From contig NW_002476226.1 of assembly GCF_000189635.1 (NCBI RefSeq), forward strand, positions 310,001 through 374,000: a stretch of DNA of 64,000 nucleotides, in the 5' to 3' direction. This DNA comes from Tetrahymena thermophila SB210. Taxonomy: Eukaryota; Ciliophora; Oligohymenophorea; Hymenostomatida; Tetrahymenidae. Position numbers and translations under genes: made by a program. This document shows positions 25,787 to 38,796 of this stretch, in pieces. Within the stretch, counting starts at the first letter, position 1. Each line of letters starts with the position of its first letter. The notes under the pieces are model-generated. The model did no database searches and was not told the origin of the DNA. It saw only the letters and a program-made list of their open reading frames with translations.

Positions 25787-27631
25787 TCATGAATATATTT
25801 AAAGCTTAGGTTTTATAAATATATTTTTGTTAAATTCTTTTAATTCATTAGATTTTTGATAGATCTTTACGAAATGGGGTTTAGAATATTTCTGTTGCAG
25901 CCAAGGTAAAGAAATATTATTATTATTGCTTGTGTTTAGAGATGTGAACAAATTGGTATTATTCAAATATAAATCCTATGATTTAGAATGGCTAATCGAT
26001 GATTGTGTAATATTTTTATTATTTTAGAAATTTGTTTTATTTTAATTCATAATTCCATAGTTGTAGTAAGAAACAAAATATTTTTAATTCTCTAAATAAA
26101 CATTAGAAGAACCTCTTCTACTTTAAAATTGTGTTTATGAAGATTAAGTATTTTAGAATATAGAATTATATCTTTCTTTTTCATAAAAGTTATCATCGCT
26201 TATTACTTCATCAAACTGTGTATTCTTATCACAAGTTTAACTAGTGTTTCTAAATTATTATGAATATGCGCTTACTGATTTATTATCTTAACTGTTTATT
26301 GTAAATTATTTTGATAAAATATTTCTCTTTTTCATAAAGGAAAGCAAATTTTTTCGTTTTTCGTCTAAGTCGTTTTAATCAGAAAAAGTGTGAGTATTAT
26401 CATGAGTAGAAGTTGTGATATTATCTTCTAATCCCATAGATTATCTTAAACTTGGTTTTCCTTCTTTTAAAACTTTCCATAGCTATTGCAGTCTTACTAA
26501 GTGATGATTTTTCGTTTTATTTAAAATATCTAAAATGAATTACTACTCTAAATTTTAAACTCCTCCAAAATTCTTGATTAAAATAAATCAATCAATTTTA
26601 TTTAATATAATAAAAAATTACATATCCTTTAAAGAATTTTATCATCTAACTAACATGTTTACTGCTTATAAATGTTTCAGGTTCCTTATTATCCTTATCT
26701 TCTTGCCAAATTACTTAGGTATTAAGGTTTTGCTAAGATTAATGCTCTTACTGAGCTTTTGTTTTGCTTTACAATTTTTCCATATGCTCTTTAATGAACT
26801 AGCATTTCTATGAGAACATTCTCAGTTTGTTAAAATTAATTTTTATCCCTTCTTTGTTTTTTACATCTAACTATTTATTAACAAATTATTTGATAATTAA
26901 CATAGCTAAATTAAAATAAAAGTTATTGTCAAACCTCAATTTTTTCATCACATTTTTAAATTTTTCTTCTTTTGTTCCTTCCATCTATTATTTTTTGAGT
27001 TTATTCATCGTAAATGGTTGTTCTTAATTGAAAAATCTCAGAAATTTGTGATTATAAACCAATCTAGGCAAGAATAGCTATTAATTACTAAAAAAAAATT
27101 TATTTTTTTTCAAAGTAGAACTATTTATTTTTGTTATAACCTTTTTAGAAATAGAATACAATATTGTTTAGCTTTCACAAGTAGCCCGTGTATATCTCAT
27201 ATTTATGTTACTTGTAAGCAATTCTAACTCTCCAAAGTATTAATTTTCTCCTAATTTTGCTATGACTACCTTCTCTTTTTTCTTTTAAGCTAGCTCGCTC
27301 TACCAAATCAAATTTTTTCTAATAATTCTCTCTGGTAAATTTTAAGTTTTTTCTGTATTTTTGGTATCATTCTCTAAAAGCCTAGATATCTTTAAGCGTT
27401 TTTTATAATATTAAATAGATAAAAAATGCTTACGGAAACTTCACCCTCCTTTATTAGGTAAATGTGAGTAGCTATCTAGCCTTCTTGATAAACATTTTAT
27501 CCTCTTTCACATTTTAAAAATGAACATAATGGCCATATTGTTTTTAAGATTTTTTCTTCTAATTAAGCGAATATACTTAATTCCTTTAAAAATCCTACTC
27601 CCCTTATTAATTAAAGATCTTCACTGTTCAT
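25787..27631 (-). CDS. Cyclic nucleotide-binding-domain protein
   Basis: Starts MNSEDLQLIRGVGFLKELSI at 27629-27631. The first 170 residues form a CNB beta-roll: ERGQNVYQEGQIATHIYLIK, then EGEV; a loop with a short intron; then KLGENQYFGELELLTSN and MRYTRATCES. The last two are the phosphate-binding cassette (FGE-x-x-L-L and R-x-x-A/C), where the Arg would meet the cyclic phosphate. No kinase or channel domain follows. The remaining 350 residues are Lys/Gln-rich helices and then a Ser/Asn/Gln-rich tail ending KPKLQIYS at TGA 25787-25789. It could be a stand-alone cAMP/cGMP sensor or scaffold; such CNB proteins are numerous in ciliates. Binding is inferred, not shown. Three introns are clear. 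Confidence 0.75.
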
Positions 27632-27982
27632 TTAATTAACTTTCTTTACAAATTAAGTTAAATAAAATTTATAGTTTAAAAAAAAAATATATATTCTATG
27701 TTTCTTTGTAAATAACTTTAATAAATAATTTAATAATTATTAACGCACATATAATATGTTAGTTAGTTAGTTATTTTTATTTATTAAAGACTAATAAAAT
27801 TATATATTTTTGAATTCCATGTAATGTGTCTTACTTTTTTAAGGTGTATTATTAATCAATATGAATTATGAATTATTGTTACTATTTAATTACCAAAAAT
27901 AATTTTTTTTGAAATAAAATAGTTTAAAAAAATTTATTAAAATTAAAATAAAAATTATGTTTTTATTTAGTTAGCTTTGAAA
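27632..27982. other. Divergent intergenic region
   Basis: AT-rich spacer between two outward-facing starts, with an AGTT run near 27760. No motif recognised. Confidence 0.5.
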
Positions 27983-28237
27983 ATGAGCAATTCAAAAATA
28001 TAATTTTGGAGATTAAAGCATGATTAAACAATCGAAAATATTTAATTTTTATAAGCAGCTCTGATTGATCTCCATACAAACAAAGATAGGAATAGGTTTT
28101 TCTTATTAACTGACTTGGAATTTAATCAGCTATAATCGATTATTAGTAATCATTAAATTCAGAAGATAGATACTTATCTAAATTATTTGAAACTACTTGA
28201 TGAAAATTCAATTTTTTAAAGTCAATTTGCTTGCTGA
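27983..28237 (+). CDS. Orphan small protein, 84 residues
   Basis: An intronless frame under the ciliate code, MSNSKIQFWRLKHDQTIENI to C-terminal FQSQFAC, ending at TGA 28235-28237. Codon use looks coding (mixed third positions, Gln as TAA, TAG and CAG/CAA). The sequence looks mostly helical: DQTIENIQFLQAALIDL, then LTDLEFNQLQSII, then IDTYLNYLKLLDENS. Not recognised. Only 142 bases separate it from the EFHB-like gene on the same strand. It could instead be a first exon of something longer, but no good donor was found before the TGA. Confidence 0.5.
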
Positions 28238-28379
28238 TAATTAATTAATTAATTGATAAGTTAACAAATATAAAGTCAAAAAGAATTTTATTATCTTTAA
28301 ATTTAATAGATTCATAAATTAAACTTCATACAAATAATCACCACTACATAAAATAATCAAATATAAGATAAACATTAAA

Positions 28380-30319
28380 ATGGCCGCAAATAGAACAAAA
28401 GATTTATTTCCAGGATTTAAGACTGTAATAAAATACTTAAAATAGTTATAAATAATAAGCTTAGTAGTTGATTACATATATTTTTAAATCTAAAAATAGG
28501 CTGGTGCTAGCACTAAATTACCTGATGAATCTGCAATGAATTGCATTAAACCTAAAGAGAATTTAGTAAATTAAAAAGATCATTTTATCTGTATTATTTA
28601 CATTTACTCATTTAAAAAAAGAATCCTGGTACTCCGGAACATATTAAAAAGTACAGAAAATCTTACAAAAACCAACCTGGATCAACAATAGTATATACTA
28701 TTTAAATTGATCTTAAAAATTTAATTTAGTGTTACTCAAATAATATCAAAAGTTGCATTATGGCATTTACGATGATTAAAAACCACCAGAGACATTTGTT
28801 TATGGAAAAAAAATAGAAGGATCAGACCATGTAAATTTTGTTGACTAAAGCAAGATAAACTCTCTTGAGAAAAATTATTGCTTTTGCAATTTGAATTTAA
28901 TGTAATTTATGCTTTAATTTTTAAATAGGTTTAATAAGTCATGGATAGTGGTAAGACAGATGGTATTAAGCAAATGATAAACGAAATCAAAGAAGCAAAA
29001 TATCATTCAAGATAAGTGTAAAAAGCATTAAATTATTTAAATTTAGATAAATTTATGTTTCATTTGCTAATTTATTTGTTCACTCATTCCTTTTTCAAAT
29101 ATTTTAGAGAACCTTTAGGCAAAAGGATGGAAAGAAACTATGAATTCCCATAGGAAGTTCATTAAGATAATTTTAAATTTGGTGTAGCTACTATAAATAG
29201 CGAGAATACTGCAAAAGAAGTTATGTTCCCTTAAAAGCCTGCAGTTAATGATTAGGCTGCTCATGATTAATATGTACGTTCACATGGTAATTATGAGGCA
29301 GGAGAGCAAAAAAATAGAAATTATAATTGGAAAGTTGATCCTTAATAGCATCGTTTTGGTAAGACTGATAAGATAGCTTCAAATGAAGTTGTCTATTGTC
29401 TTAACTAAGAAGCTTTATAAGATTAGTAATTTTGTTAACATAAGAGTATATATAGATAGAATAATTCTTTTTTTAATAAAGATTCCCTAAAACTACTATT
29501 GTCTAAAAGAAATAAGAAGACTTTAGAAACTTTAAGGAGGATCATTTAGGTTTACCTAAGAACTTAGGTTAAACTAATGCCAAAAACAATCCAGACATGG
29601 TTTTTGGTGCTCGTTTAGGAGGTCCAGATGAGTGGAATGCAGGTTGACTAATTTAATTTATAAAATTGAATTTCAAAGTATAATATAAAAAGGTAAGTGC
29701 ATTTCTGGTGAAGCAACTTTGAAAGAAGTTTAAACAGATAAAGATTTAGGTAAAACCAATAGATTTGGATTTAGAAATATTACTAAAGATGGAGATGAAA
29801 ATAGAGTGTTTGGTGTACCTACAATCAGAAACGATATTTAAAAGCCATTAATGAAATCAATAGCTGATCCTAATGTAATAATTAACTAATTAACTAACCA
29901 TTTGCTAAAATATATTATTATTAATAGAATTATGGTGATGAAAAGCCTGCTGTAAATCTTTTATTCCCTAAAAAGTACGATTACATGGGTGTTGAATAAG
30001 ATGATTTTAAAATAAAAAGACATAAATATGAAGTATTTTATTTTTCTTATTTAAAAAAATAAAGAAATTAATCAAAATTTAAATTTATTATATAATTTTT
30101 ATAAGATTAAAGATATTTTTGAAAAAATTGGTTACAAATATAAAATTGGTAAGTTTGAAGGTATCTTTAAACGTGCTCAAGAAATAGTAAAAATTTATCT
30201 CTATTAATTGATTTAACATTAAAATGTATTAAATAATAATATAGGAAAATAGTACAGATAATAAAGTATCATGCAGTTCATTCCTTTAGGCTATATAAGA
30301 AATGGATCACATAGAGTGA
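28380..30319 (+). CDS. EFHB/CFAP21-like ciliary microtubule inner protein
   Basis: Starts MAANRTKDLFPGFKT at 28380. The middle carries a run I recognise from EFHB (CFAP21/FAP21): EPLGKRMERNYEFPQEVHQ, then NFKFGVATI, then SENTAKEVMFP, then SHGNYEAGEQKNRNYNW and HRFGKTDKIA. Two later FGA/FGV blocks follow (MVFGARLGGPDEWNAG and RVFGVPTIRNDI). The C-terminal exons read IKRHKYEIKDIFEKIGYKY, resembling the EF-hand-like end of EFHB. In other species this protein sits inside the doublet microtubules of the axoneme. Nine or so short introns, all GT-AG, with good phase. The junction at about 29016-29106 (reading VEPLGK where REPLG is expected) may be slightly off. Ends at TGA 30317-30319. Confidence 0.78.
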
Positions 30320-31566
30320 TAAATCAATTTATTTGTTTATAATAAAAAAATTATATTTTAAGAATTTTAATATTCATATAATTTGTTGTATTTATAGTTT
30401 TTATTGCAGAAAAATGTTTAAAATGGATTTATAATTATTCAAAAAATATGTTCTTTCAGTATTTTTATTCTATTTAATATTTATTTATTTATAATTAAAG
30501 CTATAAAAAATTGCATGTTGATTTTGCTAGCTTTGCATTTTCTCAACAAGTAAATTAGAGACAAAAATAAATTATTTTTTTTAAGTTTAAATTTTATTTA
30601 AATTGAATTTAAAAAAACTTATTTCAAAACTTAAAAATGATTTTTTATGTTTAGACAGAATTAATTATCTTGAAAAAAAGAGATAATAAAACATAAAGTA
30701 AATACAATTAATAGGGGGATAATAAACTGTTGGTTGATTATTATGATTATTATTATTATTATTATTATTATTATCAATTATGATCTGATCAAATGTTTGG
30801 AATTAGTTAGTTAGTTTGTTGGTGTATTAATGAATAAAAGGAAGATGACTATAGATTTATATAAGAATGAAGCGTTAGTCTAGATAGAGTTAATTTATAT
30901 AAAAAGTAAATAATATAGTTATTATACAAATTTATATTAGTTTGATTGATAGTTTCTACTTTTGCAGTTAACTGATATAAAATCTTTTTCTATATAATAG
31001 TTTGTCAGTATTTTAAATAATTTTATCTTATATATTCACTTAGAAGTTTGTTTGTTTATTTATTTATTTTGTTATACATCTTATTCTTTCATAATAACTA
31101 AAGTAGTAGTGTTTGACTTTATCATTTAACTATCTCATAATAATTACACTTGTTTTTGCTAAAATTATTAATGTACATTTTAAAAACTTTTCAAAAAATT
31201 ATTATTATTATTGAAAAAGCAGTTTGAGATATTTTTAAGTTGTTGTTGTTGTTTGGTTTTTTGTTGCTTTAAATGTGCTGTTAATGTATTTTTTATTTTC
31301 CTTCATTAATTTTGAAAGAAATAATAACAATTATCAATGAGAAGCAGCTAACTTTTGACTAGTTTAGTGTTTTGTATTTATTAATATATAATGAGACATT
31401 GTATTTGATTTGATATTTGATGTTTTTTGGATAATTATATATAAATGTTTGTTTGTTTATATAAGTGGTTTTATTTATTTGATGTTTATTAAATCAAAAT
31501 TTACAATACCTTCATTTTCAATTAATTATTGAGTTGCTGGTATTGTTTAAAATTTGGATGGGGTGT
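30320..31566. other. Convergent intergenic spacer with ATT microsatellite
   Basis: About 1.2 kb between two stop codons, with a (ATT)n run near 30746-30773 and T-rich stretches. No gene or RNA recognised. Confidence 0.55.
30746..30773. repeat. (ATT)n microsatellite
   Basis: About nine uninterrupted ATT units, preceded by a shorter imperfect part from 30736. Confidence 0.9.
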
Positions 31567-33634
31567 TCAAAGGTTGCTATTGTTATTAGATTAGTTATTA
31601 TTTGATGTGTTCTAGGGATTGGCTGAAATATAGCTGAATTATTATCTTCTTAAAGCGCTTAAAGCTGGATTGTAAGGCATAACCTGAAGTTCAACAGCCT
31701 TTTTAGACTATTTGTATTTTCCTATGTACTGCATGCACGAAAAGGAAAAGCGAATTACATTTCCTTGTTTTGAACTCTTTAAGAACTCTTTTGTAATACC
31801 TGCCTTCTAAAGATCATCGTAGTGCACAAAAATATCTCTGTTGTCGTCATCCATAACAATAAATCCATAATTCTTATTTTCATCGAAAAACTTCAAACTT
31901 CCCATATACCTTCTTAAATTTTCATGAATTGCATTAGCACTTATTTGAGAACCTTAAGCTTGCTATTGCTACTACTATTATGATTATGAGGTATTTTATT
32001 GAATCTATTATTATTGCTGCTGAGTATTTTGCTATTGCAACTAAGGTGTAGTAGAAGTTATAGAATAACTCATTGATTTTGTGAGCTAGTTAGCAGGTAG
32101 TTTTTGGAGTTAGTCAAATGAGGGATTTAATAAGTTAATAGTAGCTGGGGGAGGCATGAAAGGAGGGGTGAGCAGATTTGGAGTTGAAACAGTAGGGATA
32201 GGAACCATATTTGGTATGGGGTGAGTAAATTAAATAAAATCTATTGATGGAGTTGAGAGTAGATTGGGAGTATTTGAACTTTGTTAAATTGAAGCTTGTT
32301 GCTAGTTTGAAGTTTAAGAAGCTTAAATTTGTTATTGTTAAGATATTTGACTATCTTACATACCCTAATTGTTTACTTGATTGGAATTAAGGCTTTCATT
32401 ACTGCTTTGTGAGCTAATAGCTAAGCTTTCTCCTTAATTTACAGCTATTTTTGTTTATAAGGAAGTTGTATTGCTACTTAAGTTATTTTGAGCTAAATTA
32501 TTTTGTTACTAACCACTTGTGTTTAGGTTGGATTAGTTATTGCTTTAAGCTAAATTTTAAGTATTTAATGTATCTTATTTAGCATTGGTGTTAGATAAAC
32601 TATTTAGTTATTATGTTTAAGGTATGTTATTTTATAGATAGCTTTGTTAAAATCCATTCATTTAATTATTTAAATTAAGTGTTTGCTGATTTTCCTCATT
32701 TGATTTTTCGGGATTCAAAAGTTGATTTGAGTTAGCATTATTAGTAAATTATGTAGGCTATTCTGGGTTTAATTGATGTGATAGATTGTATGAGTTAGGA
32801 GATGAGCTGTTCTCATTTGCTTTGGGATTAAATTTGGATAGCTAGGTGTTATTGATAGCTACATTAAGTGTCTCTTCTGTCTCATCGATATAGTTTTAAT
32901 ATTTTAATCTGCGTGAAGTACTTTCAATGTTTTATGTAGGATCATGGTGATGATTAGATAAATCACTATTAATTCCTGTGCTTGATGAGTTACTTTAGTG
33001 GTGATTAATTAAGCTCAAAAATTAACTATTGTTAGAGAAATCGTTTGATCCTTTAAACAAATCGAGGAAATCGTTAGGCACCCTAATTTAGAATGGATTA
33101 AATGTATCAGAAAGAGACTTCTTGTGCTTTCTATGGAAGGAGTGTCTTTTCTATCCTGGAATCTGTGGTGATTCAGTGACTCCATATATTTACTGTTAAA
33201 GATATGAAAGTTTCTATGAAGATCATGAAACAATATCAAATAATAACAAAAATAATTAATTTATTAAATTAAAATAAAATTTTTTGATAACTTATATATC
33301 CATATGTAAATAAGTAAGTAAATATTATTAACTAACGATTAAATAATTAGTATAGAATTAAATTATTTTTACATAATGATTGGCATGTTAATCATCTTTT
33401 AGAGTAGCACCATTAGGTTAGTCCTTTAAATCCCCTAAAATCTATTTATTTAAATTATATTTAGCTAAATAAATAAAAAATAATCTTGATAATTTTGTTG
33501 CTTAAGGAGACCCCCTCCAAAACTCAAAACTCAAAATTTAATTTTTACACAAATATTTAAAAATTTTTTTAGACACGTTGATAATTTATTAATGAAATTC
33601 TATTTACATCTGAAATTAGAGCTTAGTCTAACAT
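31567..33634 (-). CDS. Cold-shock-domain (Y-box-like) nucleic-acid-binding protein with long Gln/Asn-rich N-terminus
   Basis: The C-terminal part holds one cold-shock domain: YMGSLKFFDENKNYGFIVMD (RNP1-like YGFI), then RDIFVHYDDLQKAG (RNP2-like FVHY), then VIRFSFSC and KAVELQVMPYN. These are the aromatic RNA/ssDNA-binding strands of a beta barrel. The 500 residues before it are low-complexity, Gln/Asn/Ser-rich, mostly TAA/TAG codons, e.g. around 32900-32100. Y-box proteins package mRNA and control its translation. I place the start at ATG 33632-33634 (MLDQALISDILGDLKDQ); two introns (about 33422-33607 and 33201-33383) join it in phase to YGVTESPQIPG. The same frame stays open upstream to about 33830 and looks coding, so a further 5' exon is possible. 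Ends at TGA 31567-31569. Confidence 0.8.
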
Positions 33635-34377
33635 TGGTAATATAGGGGAATTTTTATGTCTAAAAACGTCATAATGCTTTTAGTCAGGCTAATAGAGGTT
33701 TATGATACCATGATCAAAGCCATTGTTGTAGATTGTCGATTTCAAGAATTAGTGCTCCTAGCTGATTGTAAAAATAGTAATCTTAGTCTTAAAGATAAGA
33801 GACAACAATTCAAGGTTAAGCTATATTTTTTAAAAAAGGATATTTAGTTTATTTATTTATTTATTTATTATTGTATTGAAAAGTATCTTTATTTCAATGT
33901 TCAAAAATTTTGGAGATGTTTGCAAAATATCAAAATAAAGCTAAAATTCAAAAATACTTAAATTTATGTAATTAATTAAATGAAAATTTCAAAAAAAAAT
34001 GTGTATGCTGGTTATAGTGCAAAAACAAAACAAAATAAAAATAGAATTTTTTGGTTAAAACTTGAAAAACTTTAATTGACGATTTTATTTTTTTTCAGGA
34101 TATTCCTTTAATAATTTATTTATGCTCACTGGTAAAATAGAAAAGTGAATAATTTAAAAACAAATTCTGTCAATTAATAATAGAATCTAATCCATAATTT
34201 GTTTATTTATTTCACAATCTCCTAAAAGAGTTTATTTTTCATTAATAGAAAACAAATATTTCATAAATTTAGTATGTTGTTAAATTTTGGTATTTTTTTC
34301 TTGTTAAAATTCTTTAGAAATATTGAGGATTAAAATTTTTGTCCACAAATATTTTTATTCGAAACAATCAATTATAG
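33635..34377. other. Spacer between two minus-strand genes
   Basis: Contains 5' sequence of the cold-shock gene (about 33635-33830, see its entry), then AT-rich sequence with (TTTA) repeats near 33852. No other gene supported. Confidence 0.45.
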
Positions 34378-35148
34378 TATTTGTTTATTCTATATAATTT
34401 CAACTCAGAGTATCTTTCATTTTTCTCATTAATTGATTGTTTTTATAATGCAATCCAAAAAAATCCTTAATTTTTAAACTAAATATTTGTTATATTTACT
34501 CTTTCAAAGCATTTTAAAGTTGGATTTGTGAAGTAGTCTGCTACCCATCTTTCGTTTTAAATAAATCCCTCAAGCTTCTTAGAGAGCAACTGTTGATATA
34601 AAATAAATTTAGCTTTAATTAAATAATATTTAAGAAATAATTCTATCTCATTTTAAAATCAAAACTAAAATAGGCCCTAATGATATATTGATATTATTTT
34701 ATTTCAAATTTAAATTGCTTTATCTTTATTTTTATTATCCTGTTAATAATTTTAAATGAGATCAAATTTTAAATAGATATCTCTTTGAATTCTGTATAAA
34801 AGAGGCCTATGTTTGAATTTAAAATGTGGAATTTACCTTTTATTCTATCAAGTGCTTGATATATTTTTTACAATACTGCTATATTTTTTCATAGTGGTCA
34901 ATAGTATTGAAAAGTGCTAGAGAAACTGACTTCATCAAGTTATTTTATCCCTTAATTATATAGTAATACAAATTACAATTAGATGCATTTTTTAAATTCA
35001 GAACTTTGTAAATAATTGCTGAATTGTCACTAAGATGCACAAAAAAGAGCATAATTTAATTCATGTTATAATAAATACATACCTCTGGTGTTTTGCATAT
35101 CTCGAAATTGTTATCTATTAAAACTTATTCTATTTTTGAATTTGTCAT
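34378..35148 (-). CDS. Orphan protein with R-W-x-A-D-Y-F motif
   Basis: ATG at 35146-35148 (MTNSKIEQVLIDNNFEICK). The frame runs open through LFFVHLSDNSAIIYKVLN and SVSLALFNTIDHYEKIQQYC to LIEQK. A single intron (about 34590-34837) leads to LLSKKLEGFIQNERWVADYF, then NPTLKCFERVNITNIQ, and ends INKYYN at TGA 34378-34380. About 180 residues, with no signal peptide or membrane segment. The exon-2 text has strongly coding composition and a well-defined aromatic core, so a real domain is likely, but I do not recognise it. Under the standard code it is broken by many TAA/TAG, so it is easy to miss. Confidence 0.6.
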
Positions 35149-36049
35149 AATCTAAATTAATATCCTTTAGATGCTTGGTTGCGTACTTCACTTACTTGCT
35201 AGTGCTTTATTTGTTTATTTATATATTAATTAATCACAATTTTAGTTTTAATATTTCTTAATTTTTAATATTAAATAGAAATCTTTTTTCTTTTTTTCCT
35301 TATCTATTCCTTTTTTTGCATTAATAATTTAAGCATTCATTCATTCACAAAAATTCATTTCAATAACTTTTTATGTTTGTTTTCAAATTTCATTTTACCT
35401 AATATTCAACTAAATTCAGATAAACATATGATCAGTATATCTATCTTAGTGTTCATATTTTTAAATCTAAAATTATTTTAACTATGTCAAAATAGATTTT
35501 TCATAATTTTTAAATTTATTTAATCTGATTTTAATTTTGTCAAAATCGATTTTACGGAATAGAAAAAAATCAAAATATATGAAATTTATTTTGAAAAGGA
35601 AAAATATTATTTGAATTAATATATATTAAAATTAATAATCCTCATAAATATATATGGCTTAATCGTAAAAATTAAATTATAATTTACAATAGATTTTAAT
35701 AATACATTTTTATTTTTATTTTCAGAGTTAAGATATTTATTTATTAGGTTTTATTTAACTTACAAAGTTTAACCTGGTTATATTTAAAAAATTTCTAGTT
35801 TGAATAAAAAGTATTTCATGTAAGATTAATGCATATTATTAAACATTTATTAAACATATTTGTATTATAAGAAAAAACTAACTCAACAGAAACTATCTGT
35901 TTGGGATTTTATGAAAACTAATAGAAAACAAATCAAGAAAGAAAAGAAGAAAAAAAACAATATAATTAAAAAACCCTTCACAATAATTACTGCAAACTAA
36001 ATTAAACTACAAACAAAACAAAAAAAATAATTAAAATATATTTATAAAA
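35149..36049. other. Divergent intergenic region
   Basis: AT-rich, about 900 bases between outward-facing genes; presumed promoters. A-rich and CAAA-rich just before the plus-strand start. No motif recognised. Confidence 0.5.
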
Positions 36050-38796
36050 ATGATTTAGAGCGCAGGGAAAGTTATGGATGCTCCTTAAACTTTTGAAACC
36101 ATCCAAAAAGTTACTGAGGAATCAAATCCATTAGATAATTAAAGAGAAAACTTTTTTCATAGATAATACTCAAGTGGTATGCAAAGCAATCAAGGAAGTG
36201 CAGGATCGTTGAGTTATCATTAGTAGAATAGTTAATTAACTGGAAATCCATAAGTTAAGAGAATCAATAATTGCAACAGTTAAGACACTCCCTAGTAAAA
36301 AGTGATAAAGAAGTAATTTTCAAAATCAAAAGAGAGAAACTCAAGCTTGACTAACAATAACACTAGTAATAATGTTCAATCCTCTACAGGTAACAATAAC
36401 AATAACCACAATAATATGAGTATAAATTCAGCTAAGAATTACTAAAATAATTTAAGCAACTAGTATTACTAAAATAATATAAGCAGCTAGATTAATTAAC
36501 CTATTAGTACTCTCGCCTGTTCTACTATTAATGATTCAAGCTCAATATACACTTCAGCATAAAATCCTTTTGGGAATTAAAGTAACTAAATGCTCTTTCA
36601 TACCCATAATAATATTAACAATAACAGTAGCAATAACTCTGCAAAAAAATTATCAAATGCTGTTTAATGCGAAAAAAATGTTTTATAGCTTTAGAATACA
36701 ATCAAAACAAAAGACTCAAACGTATTAAAGGATACCACAATAATGGTAGGCAATAGAAATTATTTATAAAATTCTTCCATCACACCAAAATTGAATAACA
36801 ATTATGTGAACAAAAACAACTATTGTTCAGTTCCTTAAAAATGTATATCAAAAGATCTCTATAGTTTTGAGTATACTTTACAGCCTAATCACTAAAGTTT
36901 ACTCTTTAGGAATTAAGAGAATACAGATCCAATCGCACAATCTCGTTAGGGAACTATGCGATCAGAAATAAAGCTACCTACTGATCATTAGTAGTAGTTC
37001 TACAATGTTGAGAACAAGTTACCCACTTAATCAGATAATCTAAGTACTACAAAAGAGCTTGATTAAGAAGGATAGTAGCACCTCAGAAACGTTGATAATT
37101 ACCACATTTCAACTAAATGCTTAAATGACTTGAATAGTAATAGTATGAACAATAAATCAAAACCATTTTCTCTATTTACAAAGAAACAAGAAGAATATGT
37201 AAATTAAATTAAAACTCGATTTTAATAAATAAACAAACAAATATTTTTCTGTTAAATTTGATTAAAAAATTTACTTGCCAAATTATTAATTTTTATTGAT
37301 TTTATAAATTAATTTATATTTAATTTATTAGGATATCTCTCAAAATTGTGATCAAAGCATTATTCCACAAGAAACTTCTAATTCTAACGGAGTTTCACAA
37401 ACATTCCAAAATAATTAAAAACAAAAGCAATCTCTTCCTAGTACTAGCAGTCACCAGCTTATTTTTAATAATGAAAATAATTATCAAACTTAATTTAAAG
37501 ACCTACTTGACTGGAAAATAGAAGGCTCTAAATTAGAATTAAATACTAGCCATGACTAATTAATATGTAAATATTCTAAAATAGCTTTCAAAGAAATATT
37601 TGTTAAATTTTTTATTTTTATTAGAAAATAATAGTACAGATTTGAGCAATAAACACACTTAAAATAATTTAGTTAGTGATAAAAAATTATAGAAAAACTG
37701 TGACTGTTTGAAAGAAATTACTGAGCTGAAGGTTATGATAAGTGAAATGCAAAAAAATTAAATTGTTTAAGCTTAAATTAACTAAAAACTATAATAAGAT
37801 AATGAAAATATATGGAAAGCTTTTCGTCAATTAAAATCCTAACTAAGCAAAAACTAGGTAGGTTCTTATTATTATTTTTATCTCTTCTCATTATTTTTGA
37901 TTAAAATAAATAAATATAAAATAGGATTTAGGTAATTCTGATTGCGACTAAACAAAAGAAAATGCTTATGCAGATAAAGAAAACATAAAATCAACTGATA
38001 AAACTAAATATAGTAAACAATTTAATGATAAATATGGTGGGTGGAATTAATTATTATTTTTGAAAAATATAGAGAAAATAGTTAAAAGTTTAGTAAGCAA
38101 AAATAAAGAGCTTAAAAAATAAAATAATGAAATAGAAGCTGTTTTAAAAGACATTTTATTACAGAATGAAATATCAAGATAGAGGATAGGTATTAGGGAT
38201 AAATTAAGCTGTAAAAATTCCAGAGCCAACAGTAGAAGTGGAGTTAGCAGCAATAATGAGACAGATTTCATTTTAGATAATCATTAAAATGGGAATTTCG
38301 ATGGAAATACTTCTTAAAATTACCACGTCTACAGACCTAGATCTTCAAGTAATGCTTCAGGTAAGCTCAATTAACAAATAATAATATTCAAAAGACATTT
38401 TTATTTTTATTTTTAAAAAAAAATTATAGGAATTAACTCTACAAAAAGAGGAAATGAAAATAAATCGCTAAAGTCAAATCCATACCACAACATTTTAAAA
38501 AGAGCTAAAAACTTGCATGAAAACATCGAAGTGCTGAAATAGGATTCTCTTATCTTAAATCAAGTAGGAATTCATTTAAATACTTACTAAAGCAATGATA
38601 CAAAAAATATTTCTTACACTCCTTAAAATGAGAACTTCGGGTCAATAAACAATTACGAAGTAAAGATTTTTATTTTTGTCAAATTTTGTTGAAATAATTA
38701 TTTATTATATTAAAATAGTAAGAAAATTCAAATGATATCAAAATTAGATAGATCCTCTCAAAAATTTAACACCATGATACTCTTTAAAACAGCTGA
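36050..38796 (+). CDS. Asn/Gln/Ser-rich protein with coiled-coil segments, function unknown
   Basis: Starts MIQSAGKVMDAPQTFETIQK. The first exon (about 36050-37198) is low-complexity, full of Asn and Gln runs, with Gln coded mostly by TAA/TAG. Later exons carry coiled-coil stretches: KNCDCLKEITELKVMISEMQ and NIEKIVKSLVSKNKELKKQN, with LKRAKNLHENIEVLKQDSL near the end. Introns at about 37199-37331, 37567-37624, 37858-37924, 38360-38429 and 38660-38718 all rejoin in phase. Ends at TGA 38794-38796. No catalytic motif, signal or membrane segment seen. Low-complexity plus coil layouts occur in scaffold, P-body and basal-body proteins; nothing decides between these. Confidence 0.65.

Noticed and set aside
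26574-26813. Plus-strand membrane-protein-like frame MIKINQSILFNI...
   Set aside because: Antisense to a coding exon of the cyclic-nucleotide-binding gene.
36531-36728. Plus-strand frame MIQAQYTLQHKILLG...
   Set aside because: A shifted frame inside the Asn/Gln-rich gene; the true frame reads through with TAA/TAG as Gln.
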